From positions 1-36,017 of IMG/VR virus record IMGVR_UViG_3300046557_000824: a stretch of 36,017 nt of DNA. One strand, given 5' to 3'. Every line of letters starts with the position of its first letter. Positions within the stretch are counted from its first letter, which is position 1. Made by a program: the position numbers and the translations under genes. Positions 8,282 to 16,014 of the stretch are shown one piece after another. This stretch comes from a virus. The notes below the pieces were generated by a model, which was not told where the DNA came from, made no database searches, and worked only from the letters and a program-made list of their open reading frames with translations.

Positions 8282-8329
8282 TGGGAGGATAGCTGAGCGG
8301 TTATCTCCTCTCTCAGACTTCTCCTCCCA
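8282..8329. other. Structured 3' untranslated stem of the capsid transcript
   Basis: An 8-bp outer stem (8282-8289 with 8322-8329) encloses a 5-bp inner stem (8293-8297 with 8312-8316), directly after the capsid stop codon. It could stabilise the capsid mRNA 3' end. It is too short and lacks the arms to be a tRNA. Confidence 0.5.
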
Positions 8330-8346
8330 ACTCATTTGCCGAAGTC

Positions 8347-10542
8347 TTAGACGTTCTTCAGAACGACCGGGACTTTGGCGTTGACCACATCTTCGATACC
8401 TTCCACGTCGATCTCGATCAGCAGCGGCAGGTTGACGAAGTGGCGGAATGCCGGCGACACGGTGACTTCTTTCGAGGTCTGGCCATCGCGGCTCACCGGC
8501 AGGATGATGGTCATTTCCGGACGGTACATGGTGGTGCCGAAGTGCAGGACATTCGGGATGCCTTGCGCTGCGGTTTCCATGTTGCCGAACGTGATGTACA
8601 TCTTGCCACGCAGGTTCTTGTTCGTGTCGGACACGACCTTGACCGGGAACTTGTCACCCAGCAGGCGCAGATCGCCCTGGATGTTCAGGTACTGTTCGAT
8701 GCGCGGATCGCAAGCGATGATGACGGTCGGGATCTGACCGACGCCACCGTTCTGCGAAGCCGATGCCGGGCCGTAGCTCGACAGTTGCCACATCTTGAAC
8801 ACGTGGTCCTGGACCATGTTGGTCAGCGAAGCGCGGATGTCCGCGTTGCGCTCGGACGACTTCAGGCTGTCCACCACGTCCGGCGCGGTGTACTTGTCGT
8901 ACGCGTAGTACGGGTCCAGCAGCCAGCGAGCCAGGCCGAAGGTCTCGACCGTCTCGCCAGGCATGTGGAACTGGCCTTGCATCGCCTTCATGGTTGCAGC
9001 GTGGTTCTGCAGCACTTCGACGGCGTCGATCGACGAACGGGTCTTGGTGGTGAAGATCAGGAACGACAGGTCACGTGCGTCGTTGACATCGCCGGCGCTG
9101 TGCGGACGAACGATGGTGACCGGAGCCAGCAGGTTCAGCGGGTAGAACTGGCGCTTGGTGTTGGTGTCCATGGTCTGGCCACGCAGACGACGGTTCAGGT
9201 TCGAACGCTTCGCTGCCAGGGTGTAACCGATGACTTCGGCGCCCTTGAAGATGTCAGCGATGGTTTTGCCACCACCGGAGTCGGTAGCGACTTGCACGCC
9301 GTTCTTGGCGACAGTTGCGACTTCCGGTGCCGGGCCGTAGACCGAGCCGTTACCGAATTGCAGGTTCAGGCGGCCGGACAGAGCCACCGACAGGCGCACT
9401 TCGTAGCTGCCGGTCTTGATCGGGTCCAGCAGGGTTGCGACGGTGCCGTCTTCCTTGGTGGTGCTGCCCGAAACCAGCAGGCCACTGTTTTCGAACGACA
9501 GTTGCTGGTCGCGGTAGTCGCCCTGGGTCGCCGGGTAGTAACCAGCGTACGGCAGTTCCTTGACGTTGAAGCGGATGACTTCGGTCTTGGAGCCATCGGC
9601 CGATTTCAGCGCGATGTAGATGTTTTCCAGGAACACGCCGGTGTCGATCGAGTCGGTCTGGTTCGGCAGGCCCTTGGCGACCATGGCGTCGGTGTGCGAC
9701 AGCGACAGCAGGTCGAACTTGGCGCCGACTTTCAGCGCGGTGGTGGTGATCACTTCACCGTTGTTCATCTTGCGGTCGATCGGCTGCACCAGGGTGGTGT
9801 CGACGAAGTTCTGCTTCGATTCGTCACGCAGCACTGGCACCAGGTCGGATGCATCGTTGTGCAGCAGTTCCGGGTAGGTCTGTGCGCGGATGACGTTGTA
9901 ACGGTGGAAGTTCGTGACGGCGCCGCTGATCTGGCGGTTCGCGTCGTCTTGCAGCAGGGCCAGGTCGATCGACATGAACAGGCCGGCTTCGTTCGGCGGG
10001 ATCACGACGGTCGGGAACAGGGTTTCGGCCAGTTCCGATTGACGTGCGCATTCCAGGTTGTAGGCCACCGAGAAGGCGATCGAGGTCGAGGTCGATTGAT
10101 CGTCGTAGGCTTCGTTTGCAGCACGACGCTCGTACGGGGTACGGTCGCCGGATTCGCAGACGGTGATGCCTTCGGTCGAGAAGGCCGGCTTGGTCGGAGC
10201 CTTGACGGCGGCGCCCAGGTCGTGGCCCAGCATCGCGGCGATGGTGGCGGCTTGCAGTTGCTGTTGGTTGTAGCTGTGGGTCGGACGGCCGGTCTTGCTG
10301 TCTTCGACGCCCCAGGCTTCGGTAGCGATGGTTTCGATCTTGTTCAGCAGGCTGGAAGCCGTGTGCTGCAGGTTTTCGATGGCGAGCGTGTTGCCCGAGA
10401 TCGATTCCAGCGAGATCATGTTCTTGGCGACGTCAGCGCCTTGAGCCGAGTGAGCGAAGGTTTCGACTTCCGCGAGGGTGCGATCCAGGAAGCCCGGCAG
10501 GCCACGCGAGTTCGCGCTGTTGTTGAAGATGATGCTTTTCAT
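8347..10542 (-). CDS. Major capsid protein precursor, phiKZ type
   Basis: A 731-aa protein. The start was chosen at ATG 10542 (MKSIIFNNSANSRG) with AGGA 12 nt upstream; a TTG four codons earlier lies too close to that site. The length matches phiKZ-like capsid proteins (~745 aa). Residues 122-124 are S-T-E followed by G, fitting the (S/A/G)-x-E site of the phiKZ-group prohead protease. Cleavage there would give a 124-residue propeptide and a mature shell protein of ~607 residues. Codon choice is strongly biased (C/G in third position), as expected for the most abundant virion protein, and a hairpin-rich trailer follows. The assignment rests on size, cleavage site, codon bias and the neighbouring RNAP-like gene, not on an alignment. 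Confidence 0.8.
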   Translation of the reverse strand: MKSIIFNNSANSRGLPGFLDRTLAEVETFAHSAQGADVAKNMISLESISGNTLAIENLQHTASSLLNKIETIATEAWGVEDSKTGRPTHSYNQQQLQAATIAAMLGHDLGAAVKAPTKPAFSTEGITVCESGDRTPYERRAANEAYDDQSTSTSIAFSVAYNLECARQSELAETLFPTVVIPPNEAGLFMSIDLALLQDDANRQISGAVTNFHRYNVIRAQTYPELLHNDASDLVPVLRDESKQNFVDTTLVQPIDRKMNNGEVITTTALKVGAKFDLLSLSHTDAMVAKGLPNQTDSIDTGVFLENIYIALKSADGSKTEVIRFNVKELPYAGYYPATQGDYRDQQLSFENSGLLVSGSTTKEDGTVATLLDPIKTGSYEVRLSVALSGRLNLQFGNGSVYGPAPEVATVAKNGVQVATDSGGGKTIADIFKGAEVIGYTLAAKRSNLNRRLRGQTMDTNTKRQFYPLNLLAPVTIVRPHSAGDVNDARDLSFLIFTTKTRSSIDAVEVLQNHAATMKAMQGQFHMPGETVETFGLARWLLDPYYAYDKYTAPDVVDSLKSSERNADIRASLTNMVQDHVFKMWQLSSYGPASASQNGGVGQIPTVIIACDPRIEQYLNIQGDLRLLGDKFPVKVVSDTNKNLRGKMYITFGNMETAAQGIPNVLHFGTTMYRPEMTIILPVSRDGQTSKEVTVSPAFRHFVNLPLLIEIDVEGIEDVVNAKVPVVLKNV

Positions 10543-10604
10543 GGTTGTAACCAATCCTTTATCAGGAGTAAGGGAAAGAATTTGCTTTGGGGCTTATTCA
10601 GCTC

Positions 10605-10619
10605 AAACTATTAGTAATT
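10605..10619 (-). promoter_or_regulatory. AT-rich block upstream of the capsid gene, possible phage promoter
   Basis: The minus strand reads AATTACTAATAGTTT, ~65 nt upstream of the capsid ATG, in an AT-rich gap. It matches the block at 8176-8191 except for a single inserted G. Confidence 0.42.
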
Positions 10620-10644
10620 ATTTACCGAACTAGTCAGAGAATAA

Positions 10645-11271
10645 TTAAGCTAACGATTCAAGGTACTTCCGGAAGTAGGGTGTCTTGCACCCCGATGCGG
10701 GCGTGTTGTACACATACAATACTTTCAACACCTCTTTGCAAAGGCTGACAACATTGTCTGCATACGAGGCACTCTCAAAGAATGCCGGATACACAACGAC
10801 GATTAAGAACTCACGCTCCACGTCATAGGTAATAAAGGGGTGGTTATGCGCGATACGTCCAGCATTGGCCGGGTCAAACCGCATTGCCACTTCCTGCTCA
10901 GCCATCTGGTTCCATGACAACGAGTTCATGACTTCCAAATTTTTGAACAGCTTATTATCATTTGCATCCGAAGAACCGGACACGCATTTACGCCACGCTT
11001 CATACAGTGGGGATGTAAATGCGTGTTCAGTGATGCTGGTTTCACCCGCTACCACTTCAAGTCCGTACGTCGGCGTGTGGCGATCGCCCACCACCTTGGT
11101 CTTGAACGGATTGAAGTCTTCGAACAACAGCATGTTGCCTTGCTCTTGGGCGCTCACGTACTGTGCCATCTTGCGGTAGTCCAGAATCGTGGACAATGGC
11201 AAGTTGTTCAGCTCCAGCGCACGGGCGATCCAGTACGGAACGAAGACAACGTCTTTCTTTTGTTCCACCAT
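10645..11271 (-). CDS. Hypothetical protein, 208 aa
   Basis: It starts at ATG 11271 with AAGGAG 7 nt upstream and begins MVEQKKDVVFVPYWIARALE. It is an alpha/beta-looking soluble protein with a hydrophobic strand (FLIVVVYPAFF) near residue 155. The C-terminal end holds Cys and aromatic residues. No family is recognised. It is the first minus-strand gene left of the divergent region and is directly upstream of the capsid gene, from which it is separated by a ~100-nt AT-rich gap. A head-assembly or capsid-linked role is possible by position only. Confidence 0.8.
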   Translation of the reverse strand: MVEQKKDVVFVPYWIARALELNNLPLSTILDYRKMAQYVSAQEQGNMLLFEDFNPFKTKVVGDRHTPTYGLEVVAGETSITEHAFTSPLYEAWRKCVSGSSDANDNKLFKNLEVMNSLSWNQMAEQEVAMRFDPANAGRIAHNHPFITYDVEREFLIVVVYPAFFESASYADNVVSLCKEVLKVLYVYNTPASGCKTPYFRKYLESLA

Positions 11272-11310
11272 TGAGAACTCCTTGGGAAACCCAGATTTAA
11301 AAAAACGGAC

Positions 11311-11340
11311 GAGTCCTTTAGTATGAAGAACTAAAGACTC
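11311..11340. promoter_or_regulatory. Stem-loop in the divergent intergenic region, attenuator-like on the minus strand
   Basis: The 124-nt gap between divergent genes holds an inverted repeat (11311-11322 with 11330-11340, one bulge). On the minus strand it is followed by a run of seven T (complement of 11299-11305) and then the Shine-Dalgarno of the 208-aa gene. That is terminator-like but sits in a leader, so attenuation or insulation between the two directions is possible. The promoters themselves are not recognisable. Confidence 0.5.
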
Positions 11341-11395
11341 TCATAGAAGAATAACTACTAACGCATCACGCGTCGAACTAACCAGAAAAAACATC

Positions 11396-12961
11396 ATGGA
11401 CACTAAACTTTTGTTGGTCAATTCGATCACACTTCTTTACCGTGAAAGCCAGCAAGTTGGTCATACCAATAACGCAGCAGAAGATGTACTGAAAGTCGTC
11501 GAAGAAACCAAGGCGCCGGAGATGAGTCTTGGCCGGGATATTCGCGATCGCTCGACCGAAGTGTTGATGAATTTAAAAGACACCGCCTACTACATGGCGT
11601 GTCTGCCGTATGACCATCAATACGAACCGAATGAACTGCTGCAACGCCTGAAGATGAACTGCGGTGACGACGACATCACCTACGAAGCGTTGCAAGGCGG
11701 CATCATGCCAGAGTTGTCGGAGAACGCACTGAAACGCACGTGCCTCAACTTACGTAGTCAGATTCGTAATTATTTCCGCAGCAAAGAAGTCGAGCGCATC
11801 ATCGTCGATGCGTTCAGCAAGGTCAAGTTCAACAAGTCGAAGATCCAGTCGATGAACACCTTCGCCATGGAACTGCGCGAGAAGCTGGAACCGTACACCA
11901 CCAACATGCTGGAGAAGGACCCGGCCGTGGTGAACGAAGTCGACTTTAGTAAACCAGAAGAAGTGCGGGAAGTGTTCCAGTCGGTGAAAGAAAACGAGGA
12001 AGGCAACACAATTTTGCAACTCGGCTTGCAAGGCAAGAACCGCATGCTTGACGGTGGCTACCGTCGCGGTGAAGCGGTGATCGGCCCAGCGGCGTTACCA
12101 CACAACTTCAAGACTGGCGGTAACCTCACGGACTTTCGCCATATCGCGGTGTACAACACCCCGGTGCTGCGCGACCCGACCAAGAAACCGTTGCTGCTGC
12201 GGATCTCGTTGGAAGATAGCCTGCGTGAGAACTTCCAATTCTTGTACGAGCAGTTCTACTGCAACGAACACAAGCACGACAAGATCAAAGCCCTACCGGA
12301 TCTGACGATCCTGAGCGATGAAGAACTGGCGGCGTATTTCATCCCTCGGATGACGGCCACGGGTTTCCATATCCGCATGATGCGCGTCAATCCGTCGGAG
12401 TGGACCTATCTGGATGTGCAAAACAAAGTATTGCAGTTGGAGTCCGAAGGGTTCGAAGTGATCGCGTTGTTTGTCGATTACTTGGCGATGCTGCCGACCA
12501 CGGGTTGTATCATGACCACGGCTGGTTCGGATATCCGGGACATGTTCCGTCGTATCCGTAACTTCTGCGCGCCGCGCCACATCCTGTTCATCACCCCGCA
12601 CCAGCTCTCGTCGGATGCCAAGAAGTTGTACCGGGACGGTCAAAACAACTTCGTCAAGATCTTGCCAGGTAAAGGCTATTACGACGGCTCGCAACGTCTG
12701 GACCAAGAAGTCGATTTGGAACTGTTCCAACACATCGAGTATGTGAACGGCAAACCGTACTTGACCCTGCAACGGGGTAAACACCGTAAGACCCGTCAGA
12801 CCCCGATGATTGACCGCTATTGCGCTTGGCCGCTACATGAAGTGGGCAATCTGCTGGATGACGTGGATGGCCCGGATACGGGTCTGCGTAAGCCGGGCGC
12901 TGGCCCGATTGGTTCCCCGCGTGAAAACCCTGTTTGGTCGTTTGACGGCGACATCTTGTAA
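11396..12961 (+). CDS. DnaB-like replicative helicase with variant Walker A
   Basis: A 521-aa RecA-fold ATPase of the DnaB/gp41 type. Residues 1-200 are a helical N-terminal part. The ATPase core has R-R-G-E-A-V-I-G (223-230) and a Walker A variant LPHNFKTG (234-241), which keeps the Lys-Thr. It then has an S-L-E-D-S motif H1a (271-275, DnaB S-L-E-M-S), a Walker B with VIALFVDYLAML (355-366, Asp361), a motif H3 Gln in I-T-P-H-Q-L (~403) and a late L-Q-R-G-K-H-R-K segment like motif H4. It would unwind DNA at the phage replication fork. There is no good Shine-Dalgarno; the start at 11396 is the first ATG after the divergent leader. It heads the plus-strand operon with the SNF2 ATPase. Confidence 0.85.
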   Translation: MDTKLLLVNSITLLYRESQQVGHTNNAAEDVLKVVEETKAPEMSLGRDIRDRSTEVLMNLKDTAYYMACLPYDHQYEPNELLQRLKMNCGDDDITYEALQGGIMPELSENALKRTCLNLRSQIRNYFRSKEVERIIVDAFSKVKFNKSKIQSMNTFAMELREKLEPYTTNMLEKDPAVVNEVDFSKPEEVREVFQSVKENEEGNTILQLGLQGKNRMLDGGYRRGEAVIGPAALPHNFKTGGNLTDFRHIAVYNTPVLRDPTKKPLLLRISLEDSLRENFQFLYEQFYCNEHKHDKIKALPDLTILSDEELAAYFIPRMTATGFHIRMMRVNPSEWTYLDVQNKVLQLESEGFEVIALFVDYLAMLPTTGCIMTTAGSDIRDMFRRIRNFCAPRHILFITPHQLSSDAKKLYRDGQNNFVKILPGKGYYDGSQRLDQEVDLELFQHIEYVNGKPYLTLQRGKHRKTRQTPMIDRYCAWPLHEVGNLLDDVDGPDTGLRKPGAGPIGSPRENPVWSFDGDIL

Positions 12962-12981
12962 TTCTAGCTAAAAGCACCCTA

Positions 12982-13030
12982 CCACTCTCTAGCCTATCCT
13001 GTGGCTAGAGAGTGGATGGATTATGTCACT
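12982..13030 (+). terminator. Hairpin after the helicase gene followed by TATGTCACT
   Basis: A perfect 13-bp stem (12982-12994 with 13003-13015) has an 8-nt loop, 20 nt after the helicase stop. It is followed by TATGTCACT (13022-13030), a variant of the TATGNCGTC motif found after other hairpins. It may end or process the helicase transcript, and lies ~50 nt upstream of the next start. Confidence 0.6.
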
Positions 13031-13068
13031 CCGATTATTCTAACAAATCTCCCATAGGCGGAATCGAC

Positions 13069-15111
13069 ATGCTGTTAAGTAGCTTGCGAAAAATGATTGG
13101 CAACATCCACGTTGTCGAAGACGGCAACTTCATCCGGATCGAAGGGCTACCGACTTACCAGTACATGAACGACTTGGCCCGCATCTGGAAGACGTCCAAG
13201 ATCGGTTTGAACATGTTTAGCAAGGTCACGAGTTCGTACGTCGTGTTCCACAAGTTCTTTTTGCCCGAAGTGATCTACACTCTGGAAGGCATCTTAGAAT
13301 CGCCTAAGGGACATTCCTTCAATTACCGCGCCATCCGTAGGGCGGTAGAGGAATTACGCCGGGAAACATGGTTTAAACGCACCACAGAGCGCTTCCCGAA
13401 TATCCTGGACTTCAGTCAGCTCGACAAGCTCACCAAAAAGCTGTTCGACACCCAGCTCGGCTTTCTGGAGATCTACAATGAGAAAGTTCCGCAGCTCAAT
13501 CTGAACGGGTATTTGCTGGCGGCTGATCCAGGGACTGGCAAGACCATTAACAGCTTGGCGTTGGCCACTTGCCTGCACTCGGATTGCGTGGTGATCATCT
13601 CACCGAAGAACGCACTCGACCGGGTCTGGACCGCCACGCTGGAAACCCTCTTCAAAACACCGGTAAGTTACTGGTCGTCGTCGAGTGAAGAACCGCTGGT
13701 GGGCGGCAAACAGTTTTACGTGTTCCACTATGAACAACTGGAGCGCGCCGTTGAGTTCTTCAAGAAGTACCACGGGCGTAAGCCCATGGTGATTCTGGAC
13801 GAATGCCACAACATGAACGACATCGATTCACTGCGCACCAACCTCTTTACCGACCTGTGTAAAGTGCTGGCTGCGCAACACGTGCTGTGGATGTCCGGCA
13901 CGCCCGTCAAGGCGATCGGCAAGGAAGTCGTGCCGCTGATGCGCACCATCGACCCGTTCTTTGACAAGAACGCCGAAGAGCGCTTCATCGCGATCTTTGG
14001 TAAAGCCAGTTCGAAAGGCTTGGACATCATCGCCAACCGGCTGGGAATGGTGATGCACAAGGTCGCCAAGGCCAACGTGATGACCAGTGAAGTCGAGCGG
14101 ATCGATCTGAAGGTCGCCACCCCCAACGGCCGTCAGTACACGCTGGAAGCGGTCTCGAAAGAGATGCGGGAGTATGTGGAGGAGCGGATGGAATACTACC
14201 GCTTGAACTTCTCCAAGTACGAAGCCCAGTATGACTTGGGAATGCGTGAATGGACCCGCGTGGTCGGCAACAATCCACAAAAGCGCCAACAGTTAGAGAC
14301 CTACCAACGCTATGTGCGCATGATCCGAACCCAGTACGACCCGGAAACGATGAAAGAAGAATCGAAGTTCTGTAACCGCTACGAGAAAGAAATCATCGCG
14401 CATCTGCACCAGCCGCTCAAAGACGAGTTTCGCAACGCCAAGTCGGTGGTCAAGTACTACAACCTGAAAGTGCAAGGCGAAGCCCTCGGTCGTATCCTCG
14501 GCAAACGCCGCATGCAGTGTAATCTGGAACTGGCCAGCCACGTGGAGTTCGAGCCGATCATCGACAGTGCCCGCAAAAAGACCGTGATCTTCACGAGCTA
14601 TATCGAAGTGGTTGACAACATCTACGCAAACCTGAGTGAGAAGGGTTACAAGCCGCTGCGCGTGTATGGGGCCACTAACCACGATCTGGCCAACATCGTC
14701 AAGGTCTTCGAGCAAGACCAAGACGCCAATCCCCTGATCGCCACGTTCCAGTCGCTCTCGACCGCCGTGCCGCTGATCATGGCCTCGACCGCCATGATGA
14801 TGAACCGTCCGTTCCGTTCGGGTGAACTCGATCAAGCCGAAGCCCGGATCGACCGTGTGGGGCAAGATGGTCCGGTGCAGTTTGTGACCGCAGTGCTGGA
14901 GACTGACGGCGAACCAAACCTCTCGACCCGCTCCGACGATATTCTGGAATGGAGTCGTAAGCAGGTGGCGGAAATTCTCGGACTACCGATGGCGGACGAA
15001 GCCACGTTGGCGAGCGAAAGTTTCCATATCCCGATGCCTTGGTTCACCGATGAGGTGTTCAAGGAACTCATCGAACCCGAAGTCCTCAAACCTGTGTCGA
15101 TGCGCTGGTGA
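13069..15111 (+). CDS. SNF2-family helicase/ATPase, 680 aa
   Basis: The start was chosen at ATG 13069 (MLLSSLRKMIGN) with an AGGCGGA-like site 6 nt upstream; a GTG at 13012 would fall in the upstream hairpin. An N-terminal domain (1-140) precedes two RecA-like lobes. Lobe 1 has Walker A DPGTGKT (153-159), the DECH box (244-247) and SGTP (276-279). Lobe 2 has KTVIFTSYIEVV (motif IV-like) and the SNF2-type motif VI QAEARIDRVGQDG (from ~589). The Q-x-x-x-R-x-x-R-x-G-Q form marks SNF2 ATPases, which translocate on double-stranded DNA. In phages such proteins act in recombination, replication or clearing bound proteins. It is followed by the GNAT gene after 3 nt. Confidence 0.88.
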   Translation: MLLSSLRKMIGNIHVVEDGNFIRIEGLPTYQYMNDLARIWKTSKIGLNMFSKVTSSYVVFHKFFLPEVIYTLEGILESPKGHSFNYRAIRRAVEELRRETWFKRTTERFPNILDFSQLDKLTKKLFDTQLGFLEIYNEKVPQLNLNGYLLAADPGTGKTINSLALATCLHSDCVVIISPKNALDRVWTATLETLFKTPVSYWSSSSEEPLVGGKQFYVFHYEQLERAVEFFKKYHGRKPMVILDECHNMNDIDSLRTNLFTDLCKVLAAQHVLWMSGTPVKAIGKEVVPLMRTIDPFFDKNAEERFIAIFGKASSKGLDIIANRLGMVMHKVAKANVMTSEVERIDLKVATPNGRQYTLEAVSKEMREYVEERMEYYRLNFSKYEAQYDLGMREWTRVVGNNPQKRQQLETYQRYVRMIRTQYDPETMKEESKFCNRYEKEIIAHLHQPLKDEFRNAKSVVKYYNLKVQGEALGRILGKRRMQCNLELASHVEFEPIIDSARKKTVIFTSYIEVVDNIYANLSEKGYKPLRVYGATNHDLANIVKVFEQDQDANPLIATFQSLSTAVPLIMASTAMMMNRPFRSGELDQAEARIDRVGQDGPVQFVTAVLETDGEPNLSTRSDDILEWSRKQVAEILGLPMADEATLASESFHIPMPWFTDEVFKELIEPEVLKPVSMRW

Positions 15112-15114
15112 TGT

Positions 15115-15591
15115 ATGGACCAGATCAAGACCCGGGAGTTAAGTAAACTCACCAGTCACCAAACCCGTCTCTTTCAGGACGTCCTCAGCCAAGCGTCGCA
15201 AGACCGCTACTTGAGTCCAAATGAACATGAGACGGTACCGCAAAAGCCCACGGTGGTGGTGATTCTGTTGGGTGAAGAGCCTGTCGGCTTCTATTGTCCG
15301 AAGTCGCAAATGTGGGGTAACCAACGGTACTGGCGATGCGGCGCCTGTTTCGTCGTACCGAAACACCAAGGCAAGGGGATCATGGGAAAAGTGTTGAAGG
15401 AATACTTCGATCGCTATTCGCATGCCTTGTCTTGGATTGAAGACGGCAATACCAAGTCCATCGCACTCTTTACCAGTTTGGGGTTTGTCAAATCCAAACG
15501 GAAAGATTACGAAGGGTATCCAGGCCATTGGTATGTAAAGGAGAAAGCGACCGTCAGTCAGGAAAGTCTGCCGGTCTATCTGCGCTGGTGA
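15115..15591 (+). CDS. GNAT-family N-acetyltransferase, 158 aa
   Basis: The length is typical of a single-domain GNAT enzyme. The acetyl-CoA motif A is seen at 81-94 (VPKHQGKGIMGKVL, the Q-x-x-G-x-G/A pattern), followed by motif B with N112 and the usual S-L-G-F-V end (121-125). The start ATG is 4 bases past the SNF2 stop, so translation is coupled. GNAT enzymes move an acetyl group from acetyl-CoA to an amine of a protein or small molecule; the substrate here is unknown. Small phage GNATs have been linked to modifying host proteins, but this one could equally act on a metabolite. Confidence 0.85.
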   Translation: MDQIKTRELSKLTSHQTRLFQDVLSQASQDRYLSPNEHETVPQKPTVVVILLGEEPVGFYCPKSQMWGNQRYWRCGACFVVPKHQGKGIMGKVLKEYFDRYSHALSWIEDGNTKSIALFTSLGFVKSKRKDYEGYPGHWYVKEKATVSQESLPVYLRW

Positions 15592-15610
15592 TGTTTCAGG
15601 GAGTAGAGAG

Positions 15611-15967
15611 ATGTTGTTTGAAGACATGGAACAAGCAGGTCCATACCTGCGGCGCTTTTTCAATGACCATAACCGGTGTTGGTACTACTACCACCTGTGC
15701 CCAGCCTGCGACGATATTCACCAATTCGCAGTGACAGGCACTACGGTGGGGTGGGTCTTCAACCACGATTACCAAAAACCCACGTTCAACCCGTCGATGC
15801 GCAAGATGACCAACATCCCACGCACCCCAGAAGAACGTGTTCATCCAGTGAACTACACGAGTTGCCACTACTTCCTGCGGGAAGGCAACATCGAGTACTG
15901 CACGGATAGCCCGCACCATCTGGCAGGCAAGACTGTTCCCTTACCGGAATGGCCAAAAAAGAAATAG
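15611..15967 (+). CDS. DUF6527-like Cys/His small protein, 118 aa
   Basis: It starts at ATG 15611 with GGGAG 7 nt upstream. It has C30-x2-C33, W48, the stretch K-P-T-F-N-P-S-M (56-63), then C85-H86, and G-x-I-E-Y-C-x-D-S with D99 and His102/103 before L-A-G-K-T-V. This order (W...PTxxPS...CHxF...G-x-I-x-Y...D-S...H-x-L-A-G-K) fits the DUF6527 family found in phages and prophages, whose role is unknown to me. The Cys/His set suggests zinc binding. It is last in the plus-strand operon and ends at the convergent terminator. Confidence 0.75.
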   Translation: MLFEDMEQAGPYLRRFFNDHNRCWYYYHLCPACDDIHQFAVTGTTVGWVFNHDYQKPTFNPSMRKMTNIPRTPEERVHPVNYTSCHYFLREGNIEYCTDSPHHLAGKTVPLPEWPKKK

Positions 15968-16004
15968 ACGTCATAGCTCCCGCTACCCCGAAGGGTAGCG
16001 GGAG
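15967..16004. terminator. Bidirectional terminator between convergent genes, with TATGACGTC
   Basis: A perfect 12-bp stem (15977-15988 with 15993-16004) has a CGAA loop. On the minus strand it is followed by TATGACGTC (complement of 15967-15975) and then a T-rich run (complement of 15954-15964). It separates the DUF6527-like gene from the minus-strand 491-aa gene. Confidence 0.85.
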
Positions 16005-16014
16005 ATCTGTGCCC

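Noticed and set aside
8281-8330. A tRNA-like string (acceptor-like 8-bp stem with tagctgagcggtt inside)
   Set aside because: It is only ~48 nt, with no anticodon arm and no T-arm sequence; kept as an mRNA trailer stem.
8440-10614. A 724-codon open frame on the plus strand opposite the capsid gene
   Set aside because: It is a mirror of the capsid gene's strong third-position C/G bias, has a low-complexity Arg/Val/Gln composition and no ribosome binding site.
13012-13068. Upstream GTG start for the SNF2 gene
   Set aside because: It lies in the 3' arm of the 13-bp hairpin and has no ribosome binding site; ATG 13069 is better.
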